A stretch of DNA of 49,463 nt from CAYNYM01 sp049366815. GTDB lineage: Bacteria; Desulfobacterota; DSM-4660; Desulfatiglandales; HGW-15. Position 1 is the first letter of the stretch. Each line of letters starts with the position of its first letter. The notes under the pieces were generated by a model that saw nothing but the letters and a program-made list of their open reading frames with translations, was not told the DNA's origin and made no database searches. Below are positions 9,884 to 18,330 of the stretch, in pieces. The stretch is from assembly GCA_049366815.1 (NCBI GenBank), contig JBMNCO010000209.1, positions 1-49,463 of the forward strand, written 5' to 3'. Both the position numbers and the translations under genes were made by a program.

Positions 9884-11698
9884 TTACAGGAAATCGATTT
9901 CCGTCAGTTTCAGGATGTTATTGCGAATCTCGGTAAAATCATGGTCATTAAAGGCTACCTTGGCCTTGACGCAATAAAGGAATCCCTTGGCAAGTTCATT
10001 GACGGCCTGGTCCTTCTCCCTGCGGCTGATGTAGTACTGGGCGTTTTCCAGGAAGTGTTTTTCACGCTTCTCAAACTGGGCCTGGATCACGTCGGCCAAT
10101 TGTTTGACAATCTGGTTCCTCAGTCGTTCGCGTATTTCGGTATCACTTGGGAGTTCCAGGGGATCTCCTTCGATCCCGGCCAGGTCGAGCCCGTCCTGGT
10201 AATAGTCCTCGGCCTTATAATTCGCATTGAACTCCTGTGCGTAGGTTATGCGCCCCTTACTCGTATCAAATATTCTCACCGCTACACTGGAGAACCCCTT
10301 GATCGTGCTCTTCCCTTTGTTGATGGTAAACGTCCCGTATTCCTTTACCTTGATGGTTTTCGGGGGCGCTGCGGCCATGTTCTTTTCATTGCTTGTTCGG
10401 AGAAAAACCTCGTATTCAGGGTTGATCTCGAGCTTTTCCCCGACAGGCACCCGCACAGTGCTCTGGTTCTTGGTGTCCTGGCGGTCTATGGTCAAAAGGG
10501 ACACATTTCCGGTCACAATCAAATCCACATTCAAAATATTGGCAACTTCGGTGAATTCGCGCTTATGTTCCTCCATCAGGAGGTCGATTTTTCCGCGTTC
10601 AACGATATTGATGCCGTAGGGCAAAATGCGAAACAGGTAACTGATCAGGGCGTCGGAAAACTGGATGCCCACATCCGGACTGTCCTGAGGGGATCCGAAG
10701 GCGGGAATAGCGATGTATCTTTGAACCCCGTCAAGGACCCGATCCCGCATATCCCGATGCATTTCGAACATTCCAGGATATTCCGGATTTAGTTCAAGCC
10801 CTTTGACCGCCTCCAGATAGGCACGCGTAACATTTCCGTCGTGCATGCGCTGTCGTGCCTGTTCAACATAAAAAGGCGCGCCCTTGAGACGCAACTCCGA
10901 AAATTCAGGGGCAAAGACGTCTTTGTGCTCACTTTTCATCAACATCAGGAAGGCGGAATAATATTGGTTGTTTCGCACCAGGTGCCGACAATCGTCCTTC
11001 AAAGCATCGATCTCCAGTTTCTTTGCGGCAGCCTGGAGACGCCTTTTTTCATCGTCCGGGAAACCGAGGGTCATCCATACATCCATGGCCGCATTGGCCT
11101 CTTCTATCCTATTATCGGCATAGGCCTTCATAATCTTTTGTTCTAAAAACCCACCGTATGATTTTCTATAGGACGTCTCGATCACTTCGATTTGAGGATA
11201 GGTTGGATCGGTCTTTTTAACAGCGTCAATCAGCGCGGCCGCCTGAGAATATTCTCCGGCACGTATGGCCGAAGCCACCTGGTTGCCACGATTTCGGTTG
11301 GCATCCTCCAAGTCTTTCAAAGCCTGCTCATATTTTTTCCTGTCGCTGTCAAGATACGTACCCTCGGGATCATACCCCCGATATTGATCCAGACGAGCCA
11401 AGGACGAACGCAAAAGCGGCACCGTAACGGCGGGCGCATTCGCTAATAGGGCTGCGGCTTCCTGCCTGCCGCGGCCGGTCATGGCGGCCCGGATTTCACT
11501 CACCGCGTTTTTCGCCTCCACATTGCGGGGATCAGATTGAAGAACCCGCATGTAATGATTATGAGCGGCCTCCAAATTACCAGCCAGTCTGGCATCTTGG
11601 GCGAGTTTCAGATCGGGTGACGTGACACAGGCACTAAGGCAGAGGGAGGTGATCACCAAAAGCACACAAAAGAGTCGTTGTCCATTTTTTTTCAGCAT
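9884..11698 (-). CDS. TPR/CsgG-like outer-membrane lipoprotein
   Basis: The protein is about 604 aa. The start at 11698 was chosen because GGAGC lies 4 nt upstream and the frame then opens with a lipoprotein signal (SLCLSAC, Cys24); the frame is open further upstream but without such features. Residues about 28-330 are TPR-like helices (DARLAGNLEAAHNHYMRVL, DPRNVEAKNAVSEI, EYSQAAALIDAVKKTDPTYP). From about 330 there is a CsgG/FlgO-like alpha/beta domain: RYIAIPAFGSPQDSPD, DALISYLFRILPYGINIVER, EVANILNVDLIVTGNVSLL. Such proteins sense or assemble cell-surface structures, but the exact role is unknown. It is the first gene of the operon that ends in the giant protein. Confidence 0.75.
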   Translation of the reverse strand: MLKKNGQRLFCVLLVITSLCLSACVTSPDLKLAQDARLAGNLEAAHNHYMRVLQSDPRNVEAKNAVSEIRAAMTGRGRQEAAALLANAPAVTVPLLRSSLARLDQYRGYDPEGTYLDSDRKKYEQALKDLEDANRNRGNQVASAIRAGEYSQAAALIDAVKKTDPTYPQIEVIETSYRKSYGGFLEQKIMKAYADNRIEEANAAMDVWMTLGFPDDEKRRLQAAAKKLEIDALKDDCRHLVRNNQYYSAFLMLMKSEHKDVFAPEFSELRLKGAPFYVEQARQRMHDGNVTRAYLEAVKGLELNPEYPGMFEMHRDMRDRVLDGVQRYIAIPAFGSPQDSPDVGIQFSDALISYLFRILPYGINIVERGKIDLLMEEHKREFTEVANILNVDLIVTGNVSLLTIDRQDTKNQSTVRVPVGEKLEINPEYEVFLRTSNEKNMAAAPPKTIKVKEYGTFTINKGKSTIKGFSSVAVRIFDTSKGRITYAQEFNANYKAEDYYQDGLDLAGIEGDPLELPSDTEIRERLRNQIVKQLADVIQAQFEKREKHFLENAQYYISRREKDQAVNELAKGFLYCVKAKVAFNDHDFTEIRNNILKLTEIDFL

Positions 11699-11984
11699 GT
11701 TAGCTCCATTTCTCATTCGCGAGGATTCTGTAATGGCATGTAATGAAATGACTTTGAATTGATCGGATGATAATATTTCGGAAACCCTTAATGAGGCATT
11801 TCCCCCAGAGAGACGCAATGAGACACGAGGCCCCCCCCGGTAATCCCTCAGCGCCGCGTTTTCTTTTCCGAATCTTCCCATTTTGCCTCGTATTTAAACG
11901 TCTTCCGTTCTTTGCCATACGGGCATTTACGGAAGAAGCGGCAGAATGAAACCGGGAGCACAGATGAGCAACAATCGGATTTGT

Positions 11985-12225
11985 ATGAATTTAGCCCTTT
12001 CGAAGGACTGTGTGGAAATCATGCTCCCTTTCTGAAGTGACCAGCGGGAGGACGCTGTCTTTTTGCGATTTATCCGTGGGGGAAACCCCAGCTCGACGAA
12101 GTCGAGAATGGGGAGGGGGCAGAACTCCCCCATGGATAAATCGCAAAAAAGACCAGTCCGGGAGCTTCGGAACGTAAGAAAGGGTGCATGATTTCCTTTC
12201 GAATTTTTCAAACGGCTAAAGTGTT
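11985..12225. repeat. Long imperfect palindrome (MITE-like or structured RNA) upstream of the lipoprotein operon
   Basis: Two arms of roughly 100-120 bp face each other. The inner arms are nearly perfect (TTTTTGCGATTTATCC at 12060-12075 against GGATAAATCGCAAAAA at 12134-12149). A second nested stem, CTCGAC/GTCGAG flanked by CCCCA/TGGGG, forms the centre at about 12086-12113. Outer matches include GGAAATCATGC with GCATGATTTCC, and TTTAGCC with GGCTAAA. No open frame of note is inside. It could be a decayed miniature transposable element or a large transcribed hairpin. No target duplication was found. Confidence 0.6.
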
Positions 12226-12375
12226 ATTCGGATTTAACTTGGTGACTTTAGGGAAATTTCACTTCGGTGTCAAGGGGGAAAAGTCCATGGTACTGTGGGT
12301 ATCTCTCAACGGGATATTGCTGCTCTGCAGCTGCAGAAAACAGCGTCTGAAAAGGGGAAAATCTGGTTGGTCAAC

Positions 12376-12415
12376 ACCGTAGGTCAGGGAGGGTTTTGCC
12401 CCCCTGACCTACGGT
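12376..12415 (-). terminator. Strong hairpin after the metalloprotease gene
   Basis: A 14-15-bp inverted repeat (ACCGTAGGTCAGGG and its complement CCCTGACCTACGGT) lies just past the stop of the minus-strand metalloprotease gene. It has no U-run, so it may stabilise mRNA or act as a bidirectional block rather than as a classic intrinsic terminator. Confidence 0.55.
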
Positions 12416-12423
12416 TCATATCA

Positions 12424-14886
12424 TCACTGGGTGTTGGGGTTGACGACCTCCACATCACATTCTTGCTCTGCGACATTTCCACAACGATCAGTCGCAAGTA
12501 CAGTCCATGTGATATGGTCTCCGATCCCGCCGCTATCCAGGATGGTCATGGTATCACCTTCCACCTCAACCACGCAGGATTCCGTCTTGTCGATCTGCTT
12601 TCCCTTTTTTGTATAGAAGAAGCAATCGTAATCCATGATTTCCACGGTGGGGGCGGCATCGCAGTTGTCCACCGCCGAGGCCTTGAAAGAGATGGGCGCG
12701 TCCGGCGGCGTAATGGTGGTCGGCGCATTGCAGGTGATGACCGGTGCCTCTTCATCGTAAATTGTGACGGTGCTCGAACAGACCTCTGAGGCGCCTGCTC
12801 GGTCAGTGACCGTCAGATAAACATTGCACGAGAAACAACCTGAGGACGAATCCACGGTCAGCACAGGGTTCGGGCTGATCGAATCATCAAAACTTCCAGT
12901 AGGACAATCGCTTGTCCACGAATAGGTCAAAACGTCACCGACGTTCGGATCACTTGAACCACCGCCGTTGAGAGGGACCTCCGTCGCGGTGCCCTGGCAG
13001 GGGACCCTGTAGGGTCCGTCGGCGTCGCAGACCGGCGGTAGGTTTATATTGATCAGATAGGCCGGGAAGTCCATATCCGGGATGTCCATATCGATGTGTA
13101 CGCCATCCTCGAAGTTTCTGGTGTTCTGAAAGTCGTACTTCAAATTTTCCCAATCATCATAACCTGCCAATTGGCTCAGGAGCATCGTTTCACCCGGATC
13201 ACAAGCGCCGCAATTCATTCCCACCGTATCAACGCAGTCGCCGTTCACATTCACGCTGACATTGGTATCCTGCCCCCCGTCGTTGTCGCAATTCCAATCG
13301 ATTGGGCCTGTTCCCGGGACCGTCGGAAACGCGCTCCAGTTCGGGCAACAATATCGCGTATCATGGGTTCCGTCTTGAATCCCAACGGTCTCATCGAGTT
13401 GTCCGACTCCACCGATGTTTCTCTCGTCCAGATCAGGCAAGGCGCTGCGAGAATAATCGAGTTCGCCTCCCGGCAGAAGACCGGTGAATTGGAACCAGTA
13501 GTTCATTATGCTCAGATAATTCGGCTTGTAATTCCTGCAATCTCCTCCTCCGTGGCCCAGGTTCAGATTGTGTCCGAGTTCATGCATGAGGGTTCCTGAT
13601 TGTTCCCGAATGGTCCCGACATTTCTGTCGTCAAGGCCGTCACCGTCAAGATCACCGGGAGGAGCGCCTCCATTCACTGTAACCTGGACATCATCTCCCG
13701 TCGCAGCCGTATTACAAACCAGGTTGGGTCCGGCAAAGATGGCCTGACCTATCGTGAGATCATCTCCTGCTCCGGTGGTATCTAACACACCGTTGTTTCC
13801 GGGTATAATACATACCGTATTCCAGTCTCCGAGGGAAACAATGTGATCATTCCCCGGCAGCTCCCCGCAACCCGAAGAAGTGCTGGTGGCTACCTGGCGG
13901 TGAACAAACAGCACATAGTGATAGGCAAAGCGACGGGGATTGTTGGGTCCGAAATAGGCCGGATCGTTTTTTATCGCATCGTAATCGGCGGTGCTACCGG
14001 TAAAGCATCCCATATTCAGAAAGTTCTGATGAGGGACGGCATCATCCACATCGACATGGAGGGTGATTCCGTCAATGCCATCCGGGTTCGTCACAGGAGC
14101 GTCCTTAAATGCTTGAATGACTTCGGCAATGGCATCAGCCTTTGGCTCATGACTGTGCGTATCTCCTGAAGCACAATCTCCTCCTGCAACATTGCAGTCC
14201 ATATAATCTATCTCGATGTAAATATCCTTGTGTTGCCAGTCTGCCCCCGGAAGAGTGAAATCGACGGTTCCGTCACCATTGGTATCTATTCCGGATTGCT
14301 CCCAGTCGTCCCAAAGGCCGTCTCCATCCGTGTCTTGGGCGACTCTGACCACAGCGACAAGGTCATCAAAATCCTGATCGCCGAGATTCACCTGATCTTC
14401 CCAGGAAAGCAGGTTATAATTTCCTCCAAGAAGCGTTGTCGTTTTGACATGATCCTCCCCGTCAGAATTCAAAGAAGGATCGCTCGACCAGACATGTTCA
14501 CAATCGGGATCTGTATCTTCCTGAGCACAGAGGTTAAACCGGAGCGTCGTCCCGGCGGCGAAGGGTTGATTACCGGGCAGGGCGGGATCTGCATCAAGCT
14601 CAACCCTGCATCCATGTTGAGAGGTTTTTTCGCTGACAAGCTCCAGACCCCCGAACCCAAAAGACTCAATGGAGCATCCGGTTAGATTCGTTCCGTCAGG
14701 CGCTGTAGCAATGGCAACGGTGGGAGATACAATGGAAAGGGTGTTATGAAAGGCCGCATCCGATGAAATCAGTTCGATCGTCACCCTTCCCCCGGTCGTG
14801 AGCGTGAGGTCCGCGCCTATTGCTTCATCGACACAAAGAGCGCCTGCTGATAATACGGCAATAAAAATTGAAATGGCTTTTTTCAT
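12424..14886 (-). CDS. Exported zinc metalloprotease with Ca-binding repeats and C-terminal beta-sandwich modules
   Basis: The protein is about 820 aa. The ATG at 14886 is preceded by GGAGAGGCAAG and begins a signal peptide (MKKAISIFIAVLSAGALC). Residues about 20-180 are a beta-rich DUF-like N-domain. Next come Asp-rich calcium motifs (DTDGDGLWDDWEQ, DTNGDGTVDF). The catalytic site is the metzincin motif HELGHNLNLGH at about 432-442, with the Met-turn SIMNYW about 20 residues later; both are intact. A PKD-like domain (LTYSWTSDCPTG) and a C-terminal module (TPPDAPISFKASAVDNCD to CGNVAEQECDVEVV) follow. The protein is Cys-rich, consistent with export. It lies 55 nt after a second exported protease with the same C-terminal module. 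Substrate is unknown. Confidence 0.85.
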   Translation of the reverse strand: MKKAISIFIAVLSAGALCVDEAIGADLTLTTGGRVTIELISSDAAFHNTLSIVSPTVAIATAPDGTNLTGCSIESFGFGGLELVSEKTSQHGCRVELDADPALPGNQPFAAGTTLRFNLCAQEDTDPDCEHVWSSDPSLNSDGEDHVKTTTLLGGNYNLLSWEDQVNLGDQDFDDLVAVVRVAQDTDGDGLWDDWEQSGIDTNGDGTVDFTLPGADWQHKDIYIEIDYMDCNVAGGDCASGDTHSHEPKADAIAEVIQAFKDAPVTNPDGIDGITLHVDVDDAVPHQNFLNMGCFTGSTADYDAIKNDPAYFGPNNPRRFAYHYVLFVHRQVATSTSSGCGELPGNDHIVSLGDWNTVCIIPGNNGVLDTTGAGDDLTIGQAIFAGPNLVCNTAATGDDVQVTVNGGAPPGDLDGDGLDDRNVGTIREQSGTLMHELGHNLNLGHGGGDCRNYKPNYLSIMNYWFQFTGLLPGGELDYSRSALPDLDERNIGGVGQLDETVGIQDGTHDTRYCCPNWSAFPTVPGTGPIDWNCDNDGGQDTNVSVNVNGDCVDTVGMNCGACDPGETMLLSQLAGYDDWENLKYDFQNTRNFEDGVHIDMDIPDMDFPAYLININLPPVCDADGPYRVPCQGTATEVPLNGGGSSDPNVGDVLTYSWTSDCPTGSFDDSISPNPVLTVDSSSGCFSCNVYLTVTDRAGASEVCSSTVTIYDEEAPVITCNAPTTITPPDAPISFKASAVDNCDAAPTVEIMDYDCFFYTKKGKQIDKTESCVVEVEGDTMTILDSGGIGDHITWTVLATDRCGNVAEQECDVEVVNPNTQ

Positions 14887-14941
14887 CTTGCCTCTCCTTT
14901 CCTGATTTTGAACGTCGGCCCTCAAAATCAAGGCAGGCGTG

Positions 14942-17035
14942 TCAGGGTTTCACGACCACAATTTCGAAGCTTTCCTGGGACGAATTGCCACACTTGTCTG
15001 TTGCCTGGACGTTCCATGTAATATGTGTGTCCACGCCTCCTGAGTCCTGGATGGTGATCGAATTACCCCAGGAGGAAACCATGCAGGACTCGGTTTTGTC
15101 TATGCGTTTGCCTTTATTTGTGAATTTGAAACAGTCATAGCCGGTAATCTGTACAACCGGTGCATCGTCGCAATTGTCACTCGCAGAGGCTGTGAATGTG
15201 ATAGGGGCATCTGGAGGGGTCATTGAACCCGGCACGTCGGAGTAAATTACAGGTGGGGTGGTATCGACCTTCTCGATTGTCTGCATGCAACTGGAATTAT
15301 GACCAAAGGCGTCCGACGACGTCCATGTCCTGGAAATCACCTCTACAGCCGGACAAGTGCCGGCGCTCACAGCATCGGAGTAGAAAACTGCAGGGTCTGT
15401 ATCGCACGCATCGATTGCTGTCGCCCAACCGGTCAGCTCGGGCGGGGCATCTTCATCGCATTCAACGAAGGTGTCGGATGGACATGTCAGTGCCGGAGGG
15501 TTATTGTCCAGGCATTCTGTGACTTCATTTATTGTTTCCCTGTTCCCGGCCACATCCTTGCTGTAATAGTCAATTTGGTGAATCCCGTCTGATCCGGTCA
15601 ACATAAAGGGACCCCCATAGGGCATAAAACCGCCGGGGAGATCACTTTGGAGAAAGTGTCGGAAGTACGAGGCATAAACGCCACGATAGTCAGCAGGGCC
15701 GACATCCTCTGCGGAGATGAGATGTCGTGTCGTCGAATCGACGCACAGCATGCCTGATCCGTTGATGTATGTGGGTCCACTGACACCGATGCCTGTAGTG
15801 GGCGACTCTCTGTCCGGATTGAAGTTGCTGGTTTCATCCAGATCGATCTCAAAGATACCGTTGCCATTGGTATCCTCCTGGCCGTCCAGCAATCCATCAC
15901 TGTCATTGTCAGGGTCGAGTTCTTTCCTTGAGCCGTCTCCATCAAAATCCGCACGGGCCTTGATCTGATTGATGAGAGGCCAGTTGTCCGTCCAAGGCAC
16001 TGGATCACCGGTATTCACATCGTAATTCACGTGGGGGAATATCGGATGACCTGCATTCAAGTGCATAGTTACGACGATCTTGTCAGGGGTACCATCAGGC
16101 GGATCACTTGTGTCAGCCATCGCAGGAAAGTCGGTTTCCAGATCGAGGAGCATCTGCTGATAAAAGGCCGGCGGTCCGTAGGTTCCTGCAGCGTCGAACA
16201 GGTATTCTCTGATATCTTCTTTATCCATAACGCCGTCGAAATCTGAATCCGCATTAAAGGGATCAGTGCCGAACCGATTGATCTCATCAAAATCCACGAT
16301 ACCGTCACCGTCTGAATCCATCCATATTTCCGGCTCGTCAAATTTTACACTTGTCGGATTTGCGGGTGCTGCATAACAGTAGTATCCGCTCGGAATGTTA
16401 CTGAAGAGCATCCATTTATCGCTATCAGACGGCTCGGTAACGGGCCAGGGGTCCAAAATGTGGACGAATTCGTTGCCGGCGTCGTCCCTGTAACCGTCTA
16501 TGACCCGATAGTGCCCTCCCCACGCCACGGCGAGCGGCCTGCCGTCATCAATGTAATTTTTCAGGTCTGTAAAGGAAGCACCGGAACAATCACCGCCGTT
16601 CGGATCCAATGCCCAGTCCAACGCATGGCCGGAGGTGCCGCCATGTTTGAATGCAAAGTCAGGTGGATAACCGATGGCTGCATAATGCTCACCATAAGTA
16701 AAACTTATGCGATCTTGACTCAACGTCTTGCCCGGATTCAGCGTACCTAGAAAATAATTGGCAATCATGGCCGTTGCGGCACTGTAGCAATAGGTATTGC
16801 CGTGAACGTCACGCCTTGCGTGGGGTGCGTCCCAGGGATGGTCACCTCTCTCATTGCATCCTTCAAGACAGAGCATATTGGTGTCTTTATGTTGGTACAG
16901 CCATGGCACTCCAAGCAGGCTCTCTGCACCCGCAGAAATACCCATAAGGCATAGGAATGGAATGAAGAAAGATACGATAGAGAAAAAGTATTTTTTTCCT
17001 CCGGTGATAATTCCCAAAATCCTTCGTCTCTTCAT
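14942..17035 (-). CDS. Exported C39/papain-like cysteine protease with TSP3-like calcium repeats
   Basis: The protein is about 697 aa. The start at 17035 follows GAGGAGG and gives a signal peptide ending near GISAGAES. The N-domain has the Cys-His-Asp arrangement of C39-like peptidases: Cys83 in NTYCYSAATAMIANYF, His175 in GGHYRVIDGY, Asp195 in HILDPW. Type-3-thrombospondin-like repeats follow at about 240-400 (DSDGDGIVDFDE, DSDFDGVMDKED, DNDSDGLLDGQED), then HYR-like beta-sandwiches (NPPALTCPSDTFVECDEDAP). The last 95 or so residues match the end of the adjacent metalloprotease (TPPDAPITF, DNCDDAP, KGKRIDKTESC, DSGG, HITW, ATDKCGN). The pair probably forms an operon of exported hydrolases. 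Confidence 0.8.
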   Translation of the reverse strand: MKRRRILGIITGGKKYFFSIVSFFIPFLCLMGISAGAESLLGVPWLYQHKDTNMLCLEGCNERGDHPWDAPHARRDVHGNTYCYSAATAMIANYFLGTLNPGKTLSQDRISFTYGEHYAAIGYPPDFAFKHGGTSGHALDWALDPNGGDCSGASFTDLKNYIDDGRPLAVAWGGHYRVIDGYRDDAGNEFVHILDPWPVTEPSDSDKWMLFSNIPSGYYCYAAPANPTSVKFDEPEIWMDSDGDGIVDFDEINRFGTDPFNADSDFDGVMDKEDIREYLFDAAGTYGPPAFYQQMLLDLETDFPAMADTSDPPDGTPDKIVVTMHLNAGHPIFPHVNYDVNTGDPVPWTDNWPLINQIKARADFDGDGSRKELDPDNDSDGLLDGQEDTNGNGIFEIDLDETSNFNPDRESPTTGIGVSGPTYINGSGMLCVDSTTRHLISAEDVGPADYRGVYASYFRHFLQSDLPGGFMPYGGPFMLTGSDGIHQIDYYSKDVAGNRETINEVTECLDNNPPALTCPSDTFVECDEDAPPELTGWATAIDACDTDPAVFYSDAVSAGTCPAVEVISRTWTSSDAFGHNSSCMQTIEKVDTTPPVIYSDVPGSMTPPDAPITFTASASDNCDDAPVVQITGYDCFKFTNKGKRIDKTESCMVSSWGNSITIQDSGGVDTHITWNVQATDKCGNSSQESFEIVVVKP

Positions 17036-17131
17036 GATTGCCACCTCCTCTGTGTCAATAAGTGTTGTGAAACGGTTGAATATCGACGGACACCTCTCTA
17101 AAAGACTGATACCAAAGAATACGGGATTCAT

Positions 17132-17690
17132 ATGGAAGAAGAATCGGCCGGCCGGAAGCTCAGAAAGGAATGTAAAGGCGATGTCGTAAGACTGGTCCTT
17201 GAACAGGGATGCGGCTGATCAAAGGTTGGTGGGCATCCGGGGCTCAATTCCTCGATCGTTTTCCGCTGGGTCCGCAAGTACCAGTGAGACCGGGAGGAGG
17301 CACCAGGGGCAGGGGTTTGTCACCCTGAGCTGGAAGCTGGAATAAGAAGATTACGCAATGGAAACAAAAGATTGGAGATGCAGTGTGAAAGTCTAAAAAA
17401 GGCCGTGGCCTTCTTGTCAAAGAGTCGAGTGAGACACGGCTTCCTCCGTCAGCAAAAGGAGGTCTACCCGGTCCCATTTATACAGGTTGATGGATGTAAC
17501 CAGAAGCTCCTTTTATCTCTATCTGAACCGTTGTTATATCCAACAGGAAGACTCGACTCCGAATATGAACAGGAAAAGCCGTTGTCGCGATCGTGATCCA
17601 CCCGGATGCTATTATGAACCGTTTGCGCCAAAAGATGTGTCTTACCCATCCCTTGAAGAATTGATCTGCGCAAGATCGTCACCATGATAC
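17132..17690 (+). pseudogene. Degenerate IS3-family transposase (OrfA/OrfB remnant)
   Basis: From an ATG at 17132 one frame reads GDVVRLVLEQGCG, stop, SIVFRWVRKYQ, stop, then GIRRLRNGNKRLEM, ESLKKAVAFLSK, RHGFLRQQKEVYPVP. That order is the helix-turn-helix, leucine zipper and OrfA/OrfB junction of IS3-type elements. A frame change near 17485 continues with MDVTRSSFYLYLNR, the start of OrfB. In-frame stops and the frameshift mean it is inactive, and the DDE catalytic core is missing. Confidence 0.7.
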
Positions 17691-17765
17691 TCCACGAAGA
17701 ACAACTCCCAAAACCACATCTCCTGCGCTATAGAGGGGTCTTCGCACGCAACCACAGATTTATCC
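17691..17765 (+). pseudogene. Short IS91-type transposase remnant
   Basis: A frame around 17716-17757 reads HLLRYRGVFARNHR. This resembles the LxRYHGVFAP motif near the end of IS91/IS801-type Y2 transposases. Only this tail is visible, next to the IS3 remnant, so the locus has taken repeated insertions. Confidence 0.45.
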
Positions 17766-18135
17766 TCAAAACCTTGCATCTGCAGCATCATCGACTTTTT
17801 CAATTTTAGGGTAAAGAGAATTCTTCATCGTGCGGACTCACCCGAATTTGGTCGGTCGCCTCATAGGATAACCACCCGAATGGTGATTGACGGGTGAACG
17901 TGAATAAGCCTAATTGCCTAATATTATTATGCAATTTTCATGCTCAAAATAAAACTGGATCCACTCCTCATGATTTCAGACAGTTAGTGGGCACCAAAGA
18001 TCGAAAGTGGATAGTGTGTGTATTTGTCTGCAACCGAAATGAGTAAAACATTGCAAATTTATATCAAGATTTTACATGTGGAGGAATTTCGCCTCATGCC
18101 CGGATCAAGGCTTTAAGTGGAGGATACCACGTAGT

Positions 18136-18200
18136 CACAAGCGCTGCAGTTCATTCCCACCGTATCAATGCAGTCGCCGTTGACATTCACGCTGCCATTT
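18136..18200 (-). pseudogene. Fragment of a second copy of the zinc metalloprotease gene
   Basis: About 65 bp here match 13200-13260, inside the metalloprotease gene, in the same orientation with only a handful of mismatches. Read on the minus strand it still encodes the segment DCIDTVGMNC. Flanks on both sides diverge. It is a relic of a duplicated or recombined paralog, next to the IS remnants. Confidence 0.65.
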
Positions 18201-18330
18201 CAGTGCCCTGCCCGGGCTTTGCTTGAAAATTTACTGAGTTTTTCATATCATGCGCATTCGGTCCCAGGTGCTCAAAATGAACAACCACATCAGTAAAATT
18301 CAAATCCTTGCTTTGAAAGTGAGATGACCA

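Noticed and set aside
17132..18200. A live insertion sequence
   Set aside because: In-frame stops, a frameshift and missing catalytic core; no terminal repeats seen.
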